From assembly GCA_002395605.1 (NCBI GenBank), contig DGXO01000054.1:1-18343 (forward strand): 18,343 nt of DNA, read 5' to 3'. Every line of letters begins with the position of its first letter. Within the stretch, counting starts at the first letter, position 1. The translations under genes were made by a program, and so were the position numbers. The notes under the pieces were generated by a model. That model made no database searches, was not told where the DNA came from, and saw nothing but the letters and a program-made list of their open reading frames with translations. Of the stretch, positions 1-7,907 are shown in pieces. The stretch is from Bacteroidales bacterium UBA4230 (GTDB taxonomy: Bacteria; Bacteroidota; Bacteroidia; Bacteroidales; UBA932).

Positions 1-503
1 CCGTTATGGTCTACATACGAAATGCAGTCCTTGAGGACGCTAACCTTGAAGCCGTCTTTCAGGAGATCCTCTGCGGTATTCCTCACACAGAATTCCGTGG
101 CTATACCGCATACCAGCACCTTGTCCGTTTCCATCAGGCGGAGCACTTCCCCCATCTGCTGGCCAGCCTCGTTGAGACCGGCAAACCCGCTGTACTGTTC
201 AAGATCCCTGTTTTCACCTTTATAGAAGACGAGGCCTTCGTCATCGGCGTATGGAGCAAGGTCCTTGTGAATCTCCGCTCCACGTGTACCCTGTACGCAG
301 TGAGGCGGCCAGGGACCGCCCTGAGCAGCAAATGAGCAGTGGTCCTCCGGATGATGGTCTCTCACAAAAATGCGGGGCACCTCCGGATGTGCCTTGATGA
401 ATTCCAGAGTGTGGGCAACTGCAGCATCGGCCTCCTGACAAGCCATTGAACCGTCAATGAAGTCGTAGAGCATATCTACAATGACAAGGGCTGTATCTTT
501 CAT
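1..503 (-). CDS. pncA: Nicotinamidase (pyrazinamidase), partial at C-terminus
   Basis: Hydrolyses nicotinamide to nicotinate and ammonia in the cytoplasmic NAD salvage pathway. The ATG is at 503-501; 167 codons are visible and the gene runs off the window start, so perhaps 20-40 residues are missing. All hallmark residues of the isochorismatase-like nicotinamidases can be seen: Asp10 in IVDMLYDF, Lys95 in VFYKG and Cys139 in GIATEFCV as the catalytic triad, with Asp49, His51, His55 and His68 (WPPHCVQGT) as metal-ligand candidates. These numbers almost coincide with those I remember for Mycobacterium PncA (D8, K96, C138; D49, H51, H57, H71). The gene stands alone, with its own promoter just upstream, and is separated from the DUF6515-like gene by a large palindrome. 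The family call is firm. Confidence 0.94.
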   Translation of the reverse strand, partial: MKDTALVIVDMLYDFIDGSMACQEADAAVAHTLEFIKAHPEVPRIFVRDHHPEDHCSFAAQGGPWPPHCVQGTRGAEIHKDLAPYADDEGLVFYKGENRDLEQYSGFAGLNEAGQQMGEVLRLMETDKVLVCGIATEFCVRNTAEDLLKDGFKVSVLKDCISYVDHN

Positions 504-527
504 TTCAGTATTATGATTCAAATCATA

Positions 528-559
528 CAAAATTACAATACTTTTGGCTTAAGTACAAA
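528..559 (-). promoter_or_regulatory. Bacteroidota-type promoter for pncA
   Basis: On the minus strand, TTTG (559-556) is followed after 20 nt by TAATTTTG (535-528). This fits the Bacteroides primary-sigma consensus of TTTG, 19-21 nt, TAnnTTTG. Transcription would start near 521, giving a leader of about 18 nt before the ATG at 503. The inverted repeat ATGATT-CA-AATCAT (513-526) lies on the predicted start site and could be an operator, but nothing else supports that. Confidence 0.65.
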
Positions 560-589
560 CATCGAACTCCTTCCGCCCGCAAAATCGGC

Positions 590-697
590 AAAAAAGGGGC
601 CGACTAAAAAGATTCTTCACTTCGTTCAGAATGACAGTCTCATGTCATTCTGAGGCAGGTGAACCTGCCGAAGAATCTACTTTTTAGTCGGCCCCTT
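590..697 (-). terminator. Large hairpin terminator after the 9-kb leftward gene cluster
   Basis: The outer arms are AAGGGGCCGACTAAAAA (594-610) and its complement ending in CCCCTT at 697, continued inward by GATTCTTC / GAAGAATC with a 3-nt bulge (TAC, 678-680). On the minus strand the stem ends in CCCC followed by six T (595-590), the form of an intrinsic terminator. It lies 20 nt beyond the stop of the last gene of the cluster and in front of the pncA promoter, so it would separate the two units. Confidence 0.65.
610..680. repeat. Head-to-head pair of GTCAT...ATCT palindromic elements
   Basis: Two copies of a short dispersed element face each other. The left copy reads AGATTCTTC through GAATGAC (610-635). 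The right copy reads GTCATTCTGA (644 on) through GAAGAATCT (ending at 678). The inner boxes CAGAATGAC (627-635) and GTCATTCTG (644-652) are exact complements. The right copy carries a further hairpin GGCAGGT-GA-ACCTGCC (654-669) that the left copy lacks. Related copies occur at 8826-9009, 15477-15527 and 16100-16153. The arrangement resembles REP doublets (REPINs) of other bacteria. Confidence 0.75.
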
Positions 698-716
698 AAT
701 TATGCGTGAGAAAAAT

Positions 717-2051
717 CTATCGGTAAATGTCGTACTGATTGTAGAGGGAACCGTACATCTGTCCAAGCACTTCAAGGTAAGGCATGCCGTCAAAGAGGGT
801 GGTGCGGTATACGGTGTTGTCTACCATGTAGTACTCTACTCCGTCAAGGACTATGATCTCATAGTCGTCGGGGAGAGAGCTTACCAGTGCGCCTGCAGGA
901 GGGATGATGGTGGTGTAGGCACCGGAATGGCCGATGCTGTAGAACACGCCGTCCTGGTAGAAGTACTGGCTGGAAGCGTAGGCGTAGCTCTGGACCAGAC
1001 CAAGCCTGTTGGCAAGCTCGTAGGCCGTAAGGGCGCGGTTGCCGTTAAGGGCGTAGGAACTGTTTCCTGCAATGATGCGAGCGTTCTGCTGGGCGATTAT
1101 GAGGTTCTGCCGTGCAATGACGTTGTAATAGTCAAAGGTGCGGGAGAAAGTGCGGTATACGTCGCAGTAGTACGCAAACCTGATGCTGTGCAGGATGGCC
1201 CTGTCAATTGCAGCCTCAAGGGGTGTGCCGAAAGGAGGACGGCAAACCACGTAGTAACCGCCGTAAGGCCTGTAATACACTCCGTTGTAGAAGTAGTAGT
1301 CTATTCCCCAGTGGCTTATGCGGCGCCATGAAGGAGGACGGTTGTAGATGCGGTAACCGTAGTAGTGAGGATGGTCTCCCCAGAAGTATCCAGGACGGTC
1401 CCAGTCCATCATGTCACGCTGACGGGGAGGTACCCTGTGCATGTTGTGGGAGTTGTCCACGCGCATGTCGTCGTTGTAACGGTAGTTGTAGCCGGAGTCA
1501 CGGTAAACGTCGTCGGTTTTACGGGTATCGGCCTGTGAAGAAGCCGAAAGTCCGGAACGGGTGACGTTGCTGGTGGCCCTCACGGCCGTGGAAGAACTGG
1601 TTCCGCTGCTGCGGGTAGAGGAAGAGGTGCTCCTCACAGTGGTTCCGGATGCCGAAGAAGAGGTGGAGCGGGTTACCTGCTGGCCGCCGCTGGCGCTGCT
1701 GGTGGAGCGGACATTGCCGCTGGACGAGGAGCGCGTGCTCTGTGTGGCAGAAGATGAGGAACTCCTGGTGGAACGGGTGCTCTGCACGGAAGAGGAGCTT
1801 CTGGTGGAAGATCCGGTAGAGCGGCTGCTGGTAGAGCGGGTCACCTGCTGGGAAGACGAGCTGCTTGTTGAGCGGGTGGCCTGCTGGCGGCCGCTGCTGC
1901 TGGAGCTTGACCTTGACACGGAGCTGGCAGAAGTGGAACGGGAAGAGGATCTGGTGCCGCTTGTAGAGCGGGTCTGAGCCATCATATCAGGTGCTGCGAC
2001 GAGGGACAGAGCCATTAGCACCGATGCGGCCATTGTCATAAAACGTCTCAT
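717..2051 (-). CDS. Secreted Ser/Thr/Arg-rich protein with DUF6515-like Tyr-rich modules
   Basis: A 444-residue exported protein of unknown function. An Arg-containing N-terminus and a hydrophobic stretch to about residue 26 look like a signal peptide. Residues 27-170 are extreme low complexity, built from RSTSSS-like words. A Tyr/Pro/Arg-rich part follows from about 185, containing YYFYNGVYYRPYGGYYVV and PP (242-263), and a second, diverged copy, QYFYQDGVFY to IIPPAG (372-397). Such Y-x-x-G-V-Y-Y plus PP modules recall the Bacteroidota family DUF6515; I name this from memory. The C-terminus (DGVEYYMVDNTVYRT) resembles the same motif again. It is the last gene of the leftward cluster, 19 nt after namZ, and is followed by the terminator hairpin. 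Surface or periplasmic location is likely. No catalytic motif is visible. Confidence 0.8.
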   Translation of the reverse strand: MRRFMTMAASVLMALSLVAAPDMMAQTRSTSGTRSSSRSTSASSVSRSSSSSSGRQQATRSTSSSSSQQVTRSTSSRSTGSSTRSSSSVQSTRSTRSSSSSATQSTRSSSSGNVRSTSSASGGQQVTRSTSSSASGTTVRSTSSSTRSSGTSSSTAVRATSNVTRSGLSASSQADTRKTDDVYRDSGYNYRYNDDMRVDNSHNMHRVPPRQRDMMDWDRPGYFWGDHPHYYGYRIYNRPPSWRRISHWGIDYYFYNGVYYRPYGGYYVVCRPPFGTPLEAAIDRAILHSIRFAYYCDVYRTFSRTFDYYNVIARQNLIIAQQNARIIAGNSSYALNGNRALTAYELANRLGLVQSYAYASSQYFYQDGVFYSIGHSGAYTTIIPPAGALVSSLPDDYEIIVLDGVEYYMVDNTVYRTTLFDGMPYLEVLGQMYGSLYNQYDIYR

Positions 2052-2070
2052 AGCATCAAATTTTTAAAGG

Positions 2071-3312
2071 TTAAAAGTATAAGTAATATTTTGTGGACAG
2101 TGCTTTGAAGTCTTTGACGTCCCTGGTCCAGAAATCAAGGATATCGGAAACCTTGAAGCGCTCTCCGAAACCCTTTCTTACATAATCCGTACCAGAAATG
2201 ATATCCAGCATCCTGGTACTCTTCAGAGGCAGGGGGTTGTGGTCCGGGTAAAGTTCATTGACGGCCTGCATCACATAGAACTGGACAAGCGTGACAGGGG
2301 CTAGTTCCCAGTCTGCGAAGAAGAACTGGACGCCGTGGACGGTCTTTCCCTGTTTAGAGCCTGCAATGGGCTTGTAGTGGATTGTGCGGAAAACGGTTCC
2401 GGGAATGCGGTAGCTGTCGAGGCGGGCCTTGAGGGCATCGGCATCAATCCATTCGGCGGCAAAGGTTTCAAAGGGGATTGTGTATCCAACACCTATCTGC
2501 AGATGGCCGAATTCCCCGGCAATTCCGGAGGCCGGATAGCAAAGCGCGCTGCGCGGCGAAGGGATGTTAGGGGAAGGTAGCACCCAGGGAAGGCCGGTAT
2601 CTTCATAGCGCATCCAGCGATGCCAGCCGCGCATGGGAACAACCTTAAGTTTGCATTTGAGGGGTTCAAGGTCTCCTTTCTGGCCGCGGTTCATACCTTC
2701 TTCGTTGATCATTATGGCAACTTCTCCGGGAGTGAGGCCATACACGAACGGAATGGGATACTGGCTCACGAAGGAGAAGAATCCTTCCCTAACGTATGTC
2801 CCCTCCACTTTTCGGCCGCCAAGTGGATTGGGACGGTCAAGCACCACAACCTCAATGCCTTCCTTGGCGCAGGCGCGCATCACAAGGCCAAGGGTGGAGA
2901 TGAAGGTGTAGCAGCGGGTTCCTACGTCCTGGATGTCGTACACCATCACATCTATTCCCTTGAGCATCTCCGGGGTGGGTTCACGTGTGGGGCCGTAAAG
3001 GGAAAAGACAGGGAGGCCGGTTTTGGGGTCCTTGCCGCCATCCACGTGGTCTCCGGCCCAGGCATCTCCCCTCACCCCGTGTTCCGGGCCGTAAAGGGCC
3101 ACAAGGTTCACCTCAGGGGCATCGAAGAGGATATCTATTGTGGAGCGGAGGTCCCGGGAAACGCCGCTGGGATTGGTCACAAGGCCAACCCTCTTGCCTT
3201 TGAGAACGCGGAAGCCGTCCTGCTCCAGGACCTCGATTCCGGGGACAACCTGCGCATGGAGGCAGAAACATACAAGGGCCAGTGCAATGGCGGATATAAT
3301 TCTTTTTATCAT
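2071..3312 (-). CDS. namZ: Exo-beta-N-acetylmuramidase NamZ (DUF1343, GH171)
   Basis: Probable secreted glycosidase that removes terminal MurNAc from peptidoglycan-derived chains, as shown for NamZ of Bacillus subtilis and Tannerella-type relatives. The protein has 413 residues, a usual length, with a cleavable signal of about 20 residues ending in CLHAQ. Family hallmarks are RVGLVTNPSGV (41-51), LYGPEHGVRGD (73-83; Glu77 is the candidate catalytic acid), MVYDIQDVGTR, VVVLDRPNPLGG, PFVYGLTPGE and LPWVLPSPNIPS. Its ATG overlaps the murI stop codon (ATGA at 3312-3309), which suggests translational coupling. A MurNAc-releasing enzyme beside D-glutamate synthesis fits a peptidoglycan turnover role. 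The family is certain; the exact substrate is inferred from characterised members. Confidence 0.9.
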   Translation of the reverse strand: MIKRIISAIALALVCFCLHAQVVPGIEVLEQDGFRVLKGKRVGLVTNPSGVSRDLRSTIDILFDAPEVNLVALYGPEHGVRGDAWAGDHVDGGKDPKTGLPVFSLYGPTREPTPEMLKGIDVMVYDIQDVGTRCYTFISTLGLVMRACAKEGIEVVVLDRPNPLGGRKVEGTYVREGFFSFVSQYPIPFVYGLTPGEVAIMINEEGMNRGQKGDLEPLKCKLKVVPMRGWHRWMRYEDTGLPWVLPSPNIPSPRSALCYPASGIAGEFGHLQIGVGYTIPFETFAAEWIDADALKARLDSYRIPGTVFRTIHYKPIAGSKQGKTVHGVQFFFADWELAPVTLVQFYVMQAVNELYPDHNPLPLKSTRMLDIISGTDYVRKGFGERFKVSDILDFWTRDVKDFKALSTKYYLYF

Positions 3313-4058
3313 AAAAGCTTGAAAATTCGGTTGAGGGCGGCAGGATCTCCGGAAGACTCCAGCGTCACGGAATACGGGCCGATTCCCGTTGGCACTCCCC
3401 TCTCGGTGAGAACACGCCGGGTCTGGCGCGCAACGGCCGGAGCGGGGTCTATTACCTCCACCCCGGGGCCGCAGATGCGCTCTATAACGGGCCTCAGGAA
3501 AGGATAATGGGTGCAGCCAAGCACAATTCTGTCTGCACCGGCGTCAAGGAGGGGCTTCAATGATGCCCGGACTGTGGCTTCGGCCTCAGGGCCGTCCAGG
3601 ACTCCGCGTTCCACAAGTTCCACGAATCCCTGGCCCACATGTTCGGCAATCTTTACGTTGGACTCATATAAGCCCCTGGTGTTAAGGTACTTGGAGCCTT
3701 TGAGAGTGCCTGCGGTGGCAAGGACGCCGATAACCCCGGTCTCTGTGCCAAGTGCTGCAGGCTTTACGGCTGGCTCCATGCCCACGAAAGGAGTGTCGGG
3801 GTACTCCTGGCGGAGTTTTGCAATTGCCGCGGCGGTTGCCGTGTTGCAGGCTACAACAATGATATCGGCCCCCTTCTCCAGGAAATGCTCGGTTATGAAA
3901 CGGGCGCGGCGCTGGATGTATAGCTGGGTCTTTTCTCCGTAGGGGCAGTGGGCGTTGTCGGCGAAGTAGAAATACTGCTCCAGGGGCAGCAGTTTCCTGA
4001 GCTCACGGAATACCGAGAGCCCGCCGCTTCCTGAATCGAATATGCCTATCTTTGCCAT
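3309..4058 (-). CDS. murI: Glutamate racemase
   Basis: Converts L-glutamate to D-glutamate for the peptidoglycan stem peptide in the cytoplasm. It has 249 residues, slightly short but normal for the family. The conserved parts are all present: GIFDSGSGGLSV at the N-terminus (Asp8, Ser9), VVACNTATAAA with the first catalytic Cys71, and VLGCTHYPFL with the second catalytic Cys182. The ATG lies 7 nt after the stop of the DUF4922 gene, and the stop overlaps the namZ start by 4 nt, so it is transcribed, and probably translated, in series with both. Confidence 0.96.
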   Translation of the reverse strand: MAKIGIFDSGSGGLSVFRELRKLLPLEQYFYFADNAHCPYGEKTQLYIQRRARFITEHFLEKGADIIVVACNTATAAAIAKLRQEYPDTPFVGMEPAVKPAALGTETGVIGVLATAGTLKGSKYLNTRGLYESNVKIAEHVGQGFVELVERGVLDGPEAEATVRASLKPLLDAGADRIVLGCTHYPFLRPVIERICGPGVEVIDPAPAVARQTRRVLTERGVPTGIGPYSVTLESSGDPAALNRIFKLL

Positions 4059-4065
4059 AATTCCG

Positions 4066-5610
4066 CTACTCTGTCTTTCCCCAGGTTTCGTCTATTGCGG
4101 CACGGACAGAGGCGTCGGCCTTTTCCGTAATGCCGTGGTACTGCCGGCAGTGCTCTCCGGCGCATACGTCAAAATTCCTATGGGCCGAAGCTGCCGGGAC
4201 GTAGGATTCTTCTTCCGGCCTGTGCTCCAGCCATGTCACAAGGGATGGAGTATTGTCAAAAGCCGGACCTATGATGGTATCCCGCTGGGTATTGCGGAGC
4301 CTGAGCTGGCCGGCAAGCCACTTTCTGGTTTCAATGGCGCAGGCCTTCAGGTCTTTGGCGCCGGAGGTTGAGACCACGCTCATAAGGTAGTCTTCGGCAC
4401 CTATTATATTGACGGCGCACACCTTTCCGGCATCTACGATGAACTTGAGCGTTCCGGCGAAGCGTTCTTCGGAGCCGTTACGGTAAATGATGAACGATGG
4501 CTCAGCAAACAGCGTGGAGATGGTAACCGCCTCAAACACAAGGGAGTCGTAGAGCATGCCGCCATAGTCTATCTTGCCTTCGCGATAGTTCACTTTCTGG
4601 GGGCCGGCGCCATCTGAGATAATCTCAAAGCATATTTCCGGAGCGCTTTCTATGCCAGCTTCAATGCGGGGCTGGGTGCGGACAAGGCGCCACAGGAGCC
4701 TTTTTTCATCTTCCTCGGAGAGAGTTACGGTATTGTATAATTCCGTGAGGGAGTCCTGATTCAGGCTGTCAAAGACCTCAGGCTGGGGCACAACCACAAA
4801 CCCGGCCATTTCCGCGGTGCCTGGAAGTATGGGGACATCCGAGGGCATGGAGGAGCTACGGAGCATTACTACGGCCCTGTACTCGCCTTCGCTGCAATAG
4901 GCAAGGGCATTGAAGCGGGGCTCGGAGTCTTCGGCAAGAAGGTTGAGGCAATCAAGGAGCCTGTAAAACATCTTTGCCATGGACTTGGGGGTGGTGGCCC
5001 TTAGCATGAAAATGCCACGGTGGAACTTCTTATAGTGGTAAAGCTGGGCGTCACGGACCGATGCCACAAACTCCAGTTCTTCCGTCATACCAGGCACCGA
5101 CCGGGTATCTTTTGCAGCTACCGCCCTCAAAAGGCGTTCTGCGGCCCTTTCAAGAGGCATGTATCCTTTGGGGCAGGCCTGGAAATGGGCATGACCGGGA
5201 ACTGAGGTGCCGCTTTTGGGACTGTTGTAGAACACAATGTAGCCCTCCAGCAACTGTGCAAGGTCCAGCATGTCCGGGAAACGGTGCCAGATGGTCTGGG
5301 GAGCATGGATGTCGCGGGTGATTACAAGATGGTTGGGGAAGATGGGAGCACGGTTTACCAGGATGTTGTATTTTCGGCCTTTTCGGCCCTCAAAGGGAAG
5401 GGTATGCTGGTGCTCCATGTAGTTTTCCTCGCAGAGCGGGCAGCCGTGGTCGAAGACGGGAAGGCGGCCGGGATTTGACTGGAGGGTGACCATGATGCCG
5501 CCGAAGGGAAGCGTACGGGTGCGGGTACTCTTGAGGGAACGGTATTTTGCAGCAACCGCCGGCCACACCGACAGTTGATCGTGCACGAATTTATCTATGT
5601 CAGTAGCCAT
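4066..5610 (-). CDS. DUF4922 (GalT/HIT-like) protein with a shortened SpoIID-like C-terminal region
   Basis: A 514-residue two-part protein. Residues 1-300 match DUF4922, related to GDP-L-galactose phosphorylase/GalT enzymes: CPLC at 57-60, NILVNRAPIFPNHLVI, and the HIT-type motif GHAHFQ at 139-144, where His142 is the expected nucleotidyl-accepting residue. From about 315 the chain resembles SpoIID/LytB: GAEDYLMSVVS, then LKACAIETRKWLAGQ, FDVCAGEHCRQYHGIT and a V-x-x-A-I-D-E-T-W-G end. Two oddities: Ser416 stands where SpoIID enzymes have the catalytic Glu of their VV-x-x-E-M motif, and the protein ends just after the TxG motif, where SpoIID domains normally continue to a CCGG segment and beyond. 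No predicted signal peptide, so a cytoplasmic location is likely. Start ATG at 5610 is preceded by GGGAGAG. It sits 24 nt after the Nudix gene and 7 nt before murI. The real substrate is unknown. Confidence 0.8.
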   Translation of the reverse strand: MATDIDKFVHDQLSVWPAVAAKYRSLKSTRTRTLPFGGIMVTLQSNPGRLPVFDHGCPLCEENYMEHQHTLPFEGRKGRKYNILVNRAPIFPNHLVITRDIHAPQTIWHRFPDMLDLAQLLEGYIVFYNSPKSGTSVPGHAHFQACPKGYMPLERAAERLLRAVAAKDTRSVPGMTEELEFVASVRDAQLYHYKKFHRGIFMLRATTPKSMAKMFYRLLDCLNLLAEDSEPRFNALAYCSEGEYRAVVMLRSSSMPSDVPILPGTAEMAGFVVVPQPEVFDSLNQDSLTELYNTVTLSEEDEKRLLWRLVRTQPRIEAGIESAPEICFEIISDGAGPQKVNYREGKIDYGGMLYDSLVFEAVTISTLFAEPSFIIYRNGSEERFAGTLKFIVDAGKVCAVNIIGAEDYLMSVVSTSGAKDLKACAIETRKWLAGQLRLRNTQRDTIIGPAFDNTPSLVTWLEHRPEEESYVPAASAHRNFDVCAGEHCRQYHGITEKADASVRAAIDETWGKTE

Positions 5611-5634
5611 CTCTCCCGTAAAGATACAAAAAAA

Positions 5635-6225
5635 TCACAACATTTTTTCAAGTGTCTCCCGAATCCTAGAGAATTCATGCCTGAAAACGGGCGTGAACAT
5701 ACCTCTTTTTAGGGATTTGTCAAGCTCATGGATGCCGAACCATCTGCCTTCCTGCACTTCTTCGACATTGGGGAAAAGTTCCGGATGGCCAACAGTGGCA
5801 TAGACAAAGACAAACTCTTTTTCGGTGGCGGTTTCCCATACATAAGTCTCAAGCCTCACGGGATTGAAAGCGGTAAGGCCAAGTTCTTCGGAGGCCTCAC
5901 GGTAAAGGGCTTCCTCGGCGGTTTCACCAAAGCATACATGGCCGCCCACCGCAGTGTCCCAGTAGCCGGGATAAAGGTCTTTACCGGCCGACCGTTTTTG
6001 AAGGTAAATATTTGAGTCCCTGTCTATTATATGGAGATGGACCACTGGATGCAAAAGCTTGGAGCCGCCATGGCACCAGTCCCTGCGGGCTTTTCCGCAC
6101 ACAATGCCGCTTGGCTCAATGACGGGAAGCATCTCTCCGGCGGAAAGCGGAAAAGGGCCGGGGTGATTGACCGACGGCCGCGGATATTGGAGAACATCTC
6201 CGGCAGGGTACACAAGGTCCGTCAT
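5635..6225 (-). CDS. Nudix hydrolase, IDI/YfcD-like
   Basis: A 196-residue Nudix protein. The Nudix box fits the G-x5-E-x7-R-E-U-x-E-E-x-G-U pattern exactly at residues 95-117 (Gly95, Glu101, Arg109, Glu110, Glu113, Glu114, Gly116, Leu117). The segment before it (CHGGSKLLHPVVHLHI, then YLQKRSAGKDLYPGYWDTA) resembles isopentenyl-diphosphate isomerase and the YfcD-type Nudix proteins, which share the H-x-x-LLH-x-x-VH pattern. A metal-dependent pyrophosphatase is the safest call; I would not name it an isomerase. Its ATG overlaps the stop of the transporter gene (ATGA at 6225-6222), so it is part of the leftward operon. Substrate unknown. Confidence 0.88.
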   Translation of the reverse strand: MTDLVYPAGDVLQYPRPSVNHPGPFPLSAGEMLPVIEPSGIVCGKARRDWCHGGSKLLHPVVHLHIIDRDSNIYLQKRSAGKDLYPGYWDTAVGGHVCFGETAEEALYREASEELGLTAFNPVRLETYVWETATEKEFVFVYATVGHPELFPNVEEVQEGRWFGIHELDKSLKRGMFTPVFRHEFSRIRETLEKML

Positions 6226-7907
6226 CCTATTGCCATGAGAACCAGGACCTGGGCGACCAGCACCCTCATGAACATTGAAAGCGGATATACCGTGGCGTAA
6301 TTGACAGAGGTATAGTCACTTCCGTACATGCCCTGGGCAAAAGCCAAAACAGGAGGGTTGGTGCACGAGCCGCTTATGAGACCGCAAATCTGGTAGAAGT
6401 TGAGCTTGCCCCAGAGGCGTGCCACCACAAAGGTGATGCACAGCGGGATTATGGTAATGGCAGCGCCGTAGAGTATCCACCAGTAACCGCCGCCAACAAT
6501 GGAGCTCCAGAAGTTGGAACCTGCGCCAATACCTACGGCGGCAAGGAAGAGGGAAATGCCTATTTCCCGGATCATGAGATTGGCGCTGGCGGTGGTGTAG
6601 GTAGTGATCTTGTATTTGGGGCCGAAGTGGCCAAGGAGAATGGCGATGATGAGCGGGCCGCCGGCAAGGCCAAGCTTGATGGCCTGCGGAATGCCGGGGA
6701 AGCGGAGCGGAATGGAGCCGAAAATGACACCCACCACGATACCCAGGAAAATGGGAACGAGGTTGGGCTTGTTGAGGGCGTCGTTGGAGTTACCTACCTT
6801 CTGGGCAAGGTGCTCGATGTTTTCAATGGCGCCCACGCACATGAGTCCGTCTCCCATCTGGATGTACAGGTTGGGGCCTGCCACCATTTCCACGCCGGCG
6901 CGGATGACGCGGGTGACGCTTACGCCGTATGCACCGCGGAAATGAAGGTCCTTGAGGCGCTTGCCGGTGAGTTCGGACTTGGTGACAGTGATGCGGCGGG
7001 TGACCATGTTGTGGTCCTTGCCGCGCCAATCGGCCACATGCATGGGAACTTCTTCTCCGAAGATAATCCTGATGCGGTCCACCTCCTGCTGGGAGGTGAC
7101 AAGGAGGAGTTTGTCGCCTTCTTCAAGGACGGTTTCTCCGGTGGGGAAAATTACTTCTTCGCCTTTCATTATGCGGGAAACCACAAAGCCGCCGCCAAAC
7201 TGTGAGATGATATCCGAGAGCTTTTTCCCGAAGATTGCGGGATTCTCAACGGCCACGTGCATGCGGCGGGCGTGCTCTTTTTCGTCTTCGGCCTCCTGGA
7301 TTGAGGCAAGTTCCTTTTTCTCGTCTATGCCGAAGACAGCCTTGAAGATAATTATCACGGCTATGACGCCCAAAACGCCAATGGGATAAGCTACGGCATA
7401 GGCCGAAGCCAGTTTTTCCGAGGCAACGCTGGCGGCCATGGAGGTGGTGCCGGCAGCCGTGGAGACATCCACAAAGGTTTGCTGGGCGGCGCCAAGGCCG
7501 GGAGTGTTGGTGACGGCGCCAGACATGACGCCCACCATGGTGGTGAGCTCTTCACCGGTGAAGGCCGAAATGGCCCAGGTGACCGCCACCGCCAGAAGGA
7601 TGTTCATTACGGCAAGGATGTTCATCTTCACTCCCCCGCTCTTGAAGGAATGGAAGAAGCCGGGACCCACCTGTAGGCCTATGGAGAACACAAAGAGGAT
7701 GAGGCCGAATTCCTTTACAAAGTGAAGGACGTTGAGATCGGCCTTGAAGCCAAGATGGCCCATGAGGATGCCCATGAACAGGATCCAGGTGCTCCCGAGG
7801 GATATTCCTTTAACCTTGAACCTGGAAAGATAAAGGCCGATTCCTATCACAAAGGCAATGAGGAGTATCGTGTGGGCAATTCCCTGCCCGAAAAAAAGAT
7901 CATGCAT
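6222..7907 (-). CDS. Aspartate:alanine exchanger-family transporter (YidE/YbjL-like) with TrkA-C domains
   Basis: A polytopic membrane protein with the AAE-transporter layout: an N-terminal block of membrane helices, two cytoplasmic TrkA-C/RCK-C domains (one around FPTGETVLEEGDKLLLVT, one around GPNLYIQMGDGLMCVGA), then a second block of helices. The length of 561 residues matches E. coli YidE. I place the start at the ATG 7907-7905 (MHDLFFGQGIAHTILL). An in-frame upstream ATG at 7967 would add 20 unconserved polar residues and overlap the thioesterase gene by 61 nt, whereas the chosen start gives a tight TAATG stop/start overlap. Substrate unknown: family members exchange aspartate and alanine or move other small anions, and TrkA-C domains suggest ligand control. 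Confidence 0.9.
   Translation of the reverse strand: MHDLFFGQGIAHTILLIAFVIGIGLYLSRFKVKGISLGSTWILFMGILMGHLGFKADLNVLHFVKEFGLILFVFSIGLQVGPGFFHSFKSGGVKMNILAVMNILLAVAVTWAISAFTGEELTTMVGVMSGAVTNTPGLGAAQQTFVDVSTAAGTTSMAASVASEKLASAYAVAYPIGVLGVIAVIIIFKAVFGIDEKKELASIQEAEDEKEHARRMHVAVENPAIFGKKLSDIISQFGGGFVVSRIMKGEEVIFPTGETVLEEGDKLLLVTSQQEVDRIRIIFGEEVPMHVADWRGKDHNMVTRRITVTKSELTGKRLKDLHFRGAYGVSVTRVIRAGVEMVAGPNLYIQMGDGLMCVGAIENIEHLAQKVGNSNDALNKPNLVPIFLGIVVGVIFGSIPLRFPGIPQAIKLGLAGGPLIIAILLGHFGPKYKITTYTTASANLMIREIGISLFLAAVGIGAGSNFWSSIVGGGYWWILYGAAITIIPLCITFVVARLWGKLNFYQICGLISGSCTNPPVLAFAQGMYGSDYTSVNYATVYPLSMFMRVLVAQVLVLMAIG

Noticed and set aside
702..1977. Open frames on the plus strand (702-1331, 1561-1977) opposite the Ser/Arg-rich gene
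   Set aside because: They are antisense shadows of a biased coding sequence, made of Val/Glu/Leu runs, with no promoter or recognisable domain.
2620..3507. A 295-codon plus-strand frame opposite namZ and murI
   Set aside because: It crosses two well-supported genes on the other strand and has no family resemblance; long antisense frames are expected at this GC content.
4059..4068. Frameshift explaining the short SpoIID-like half of the DUF4922 protein
   Set aside because: murI starts only 7 nt after the stop codon, so there is no room for a missing C-terminal part.
5635..6225. Isopentenyl-diphosphate isomerase (idi)
   Set aside because: The N-terminal resemblance is real, but the intact hydrolase-type Nudix box and the presence of a MEP-pathway gene (dxr) make the general Nudix hydrolase call safer.
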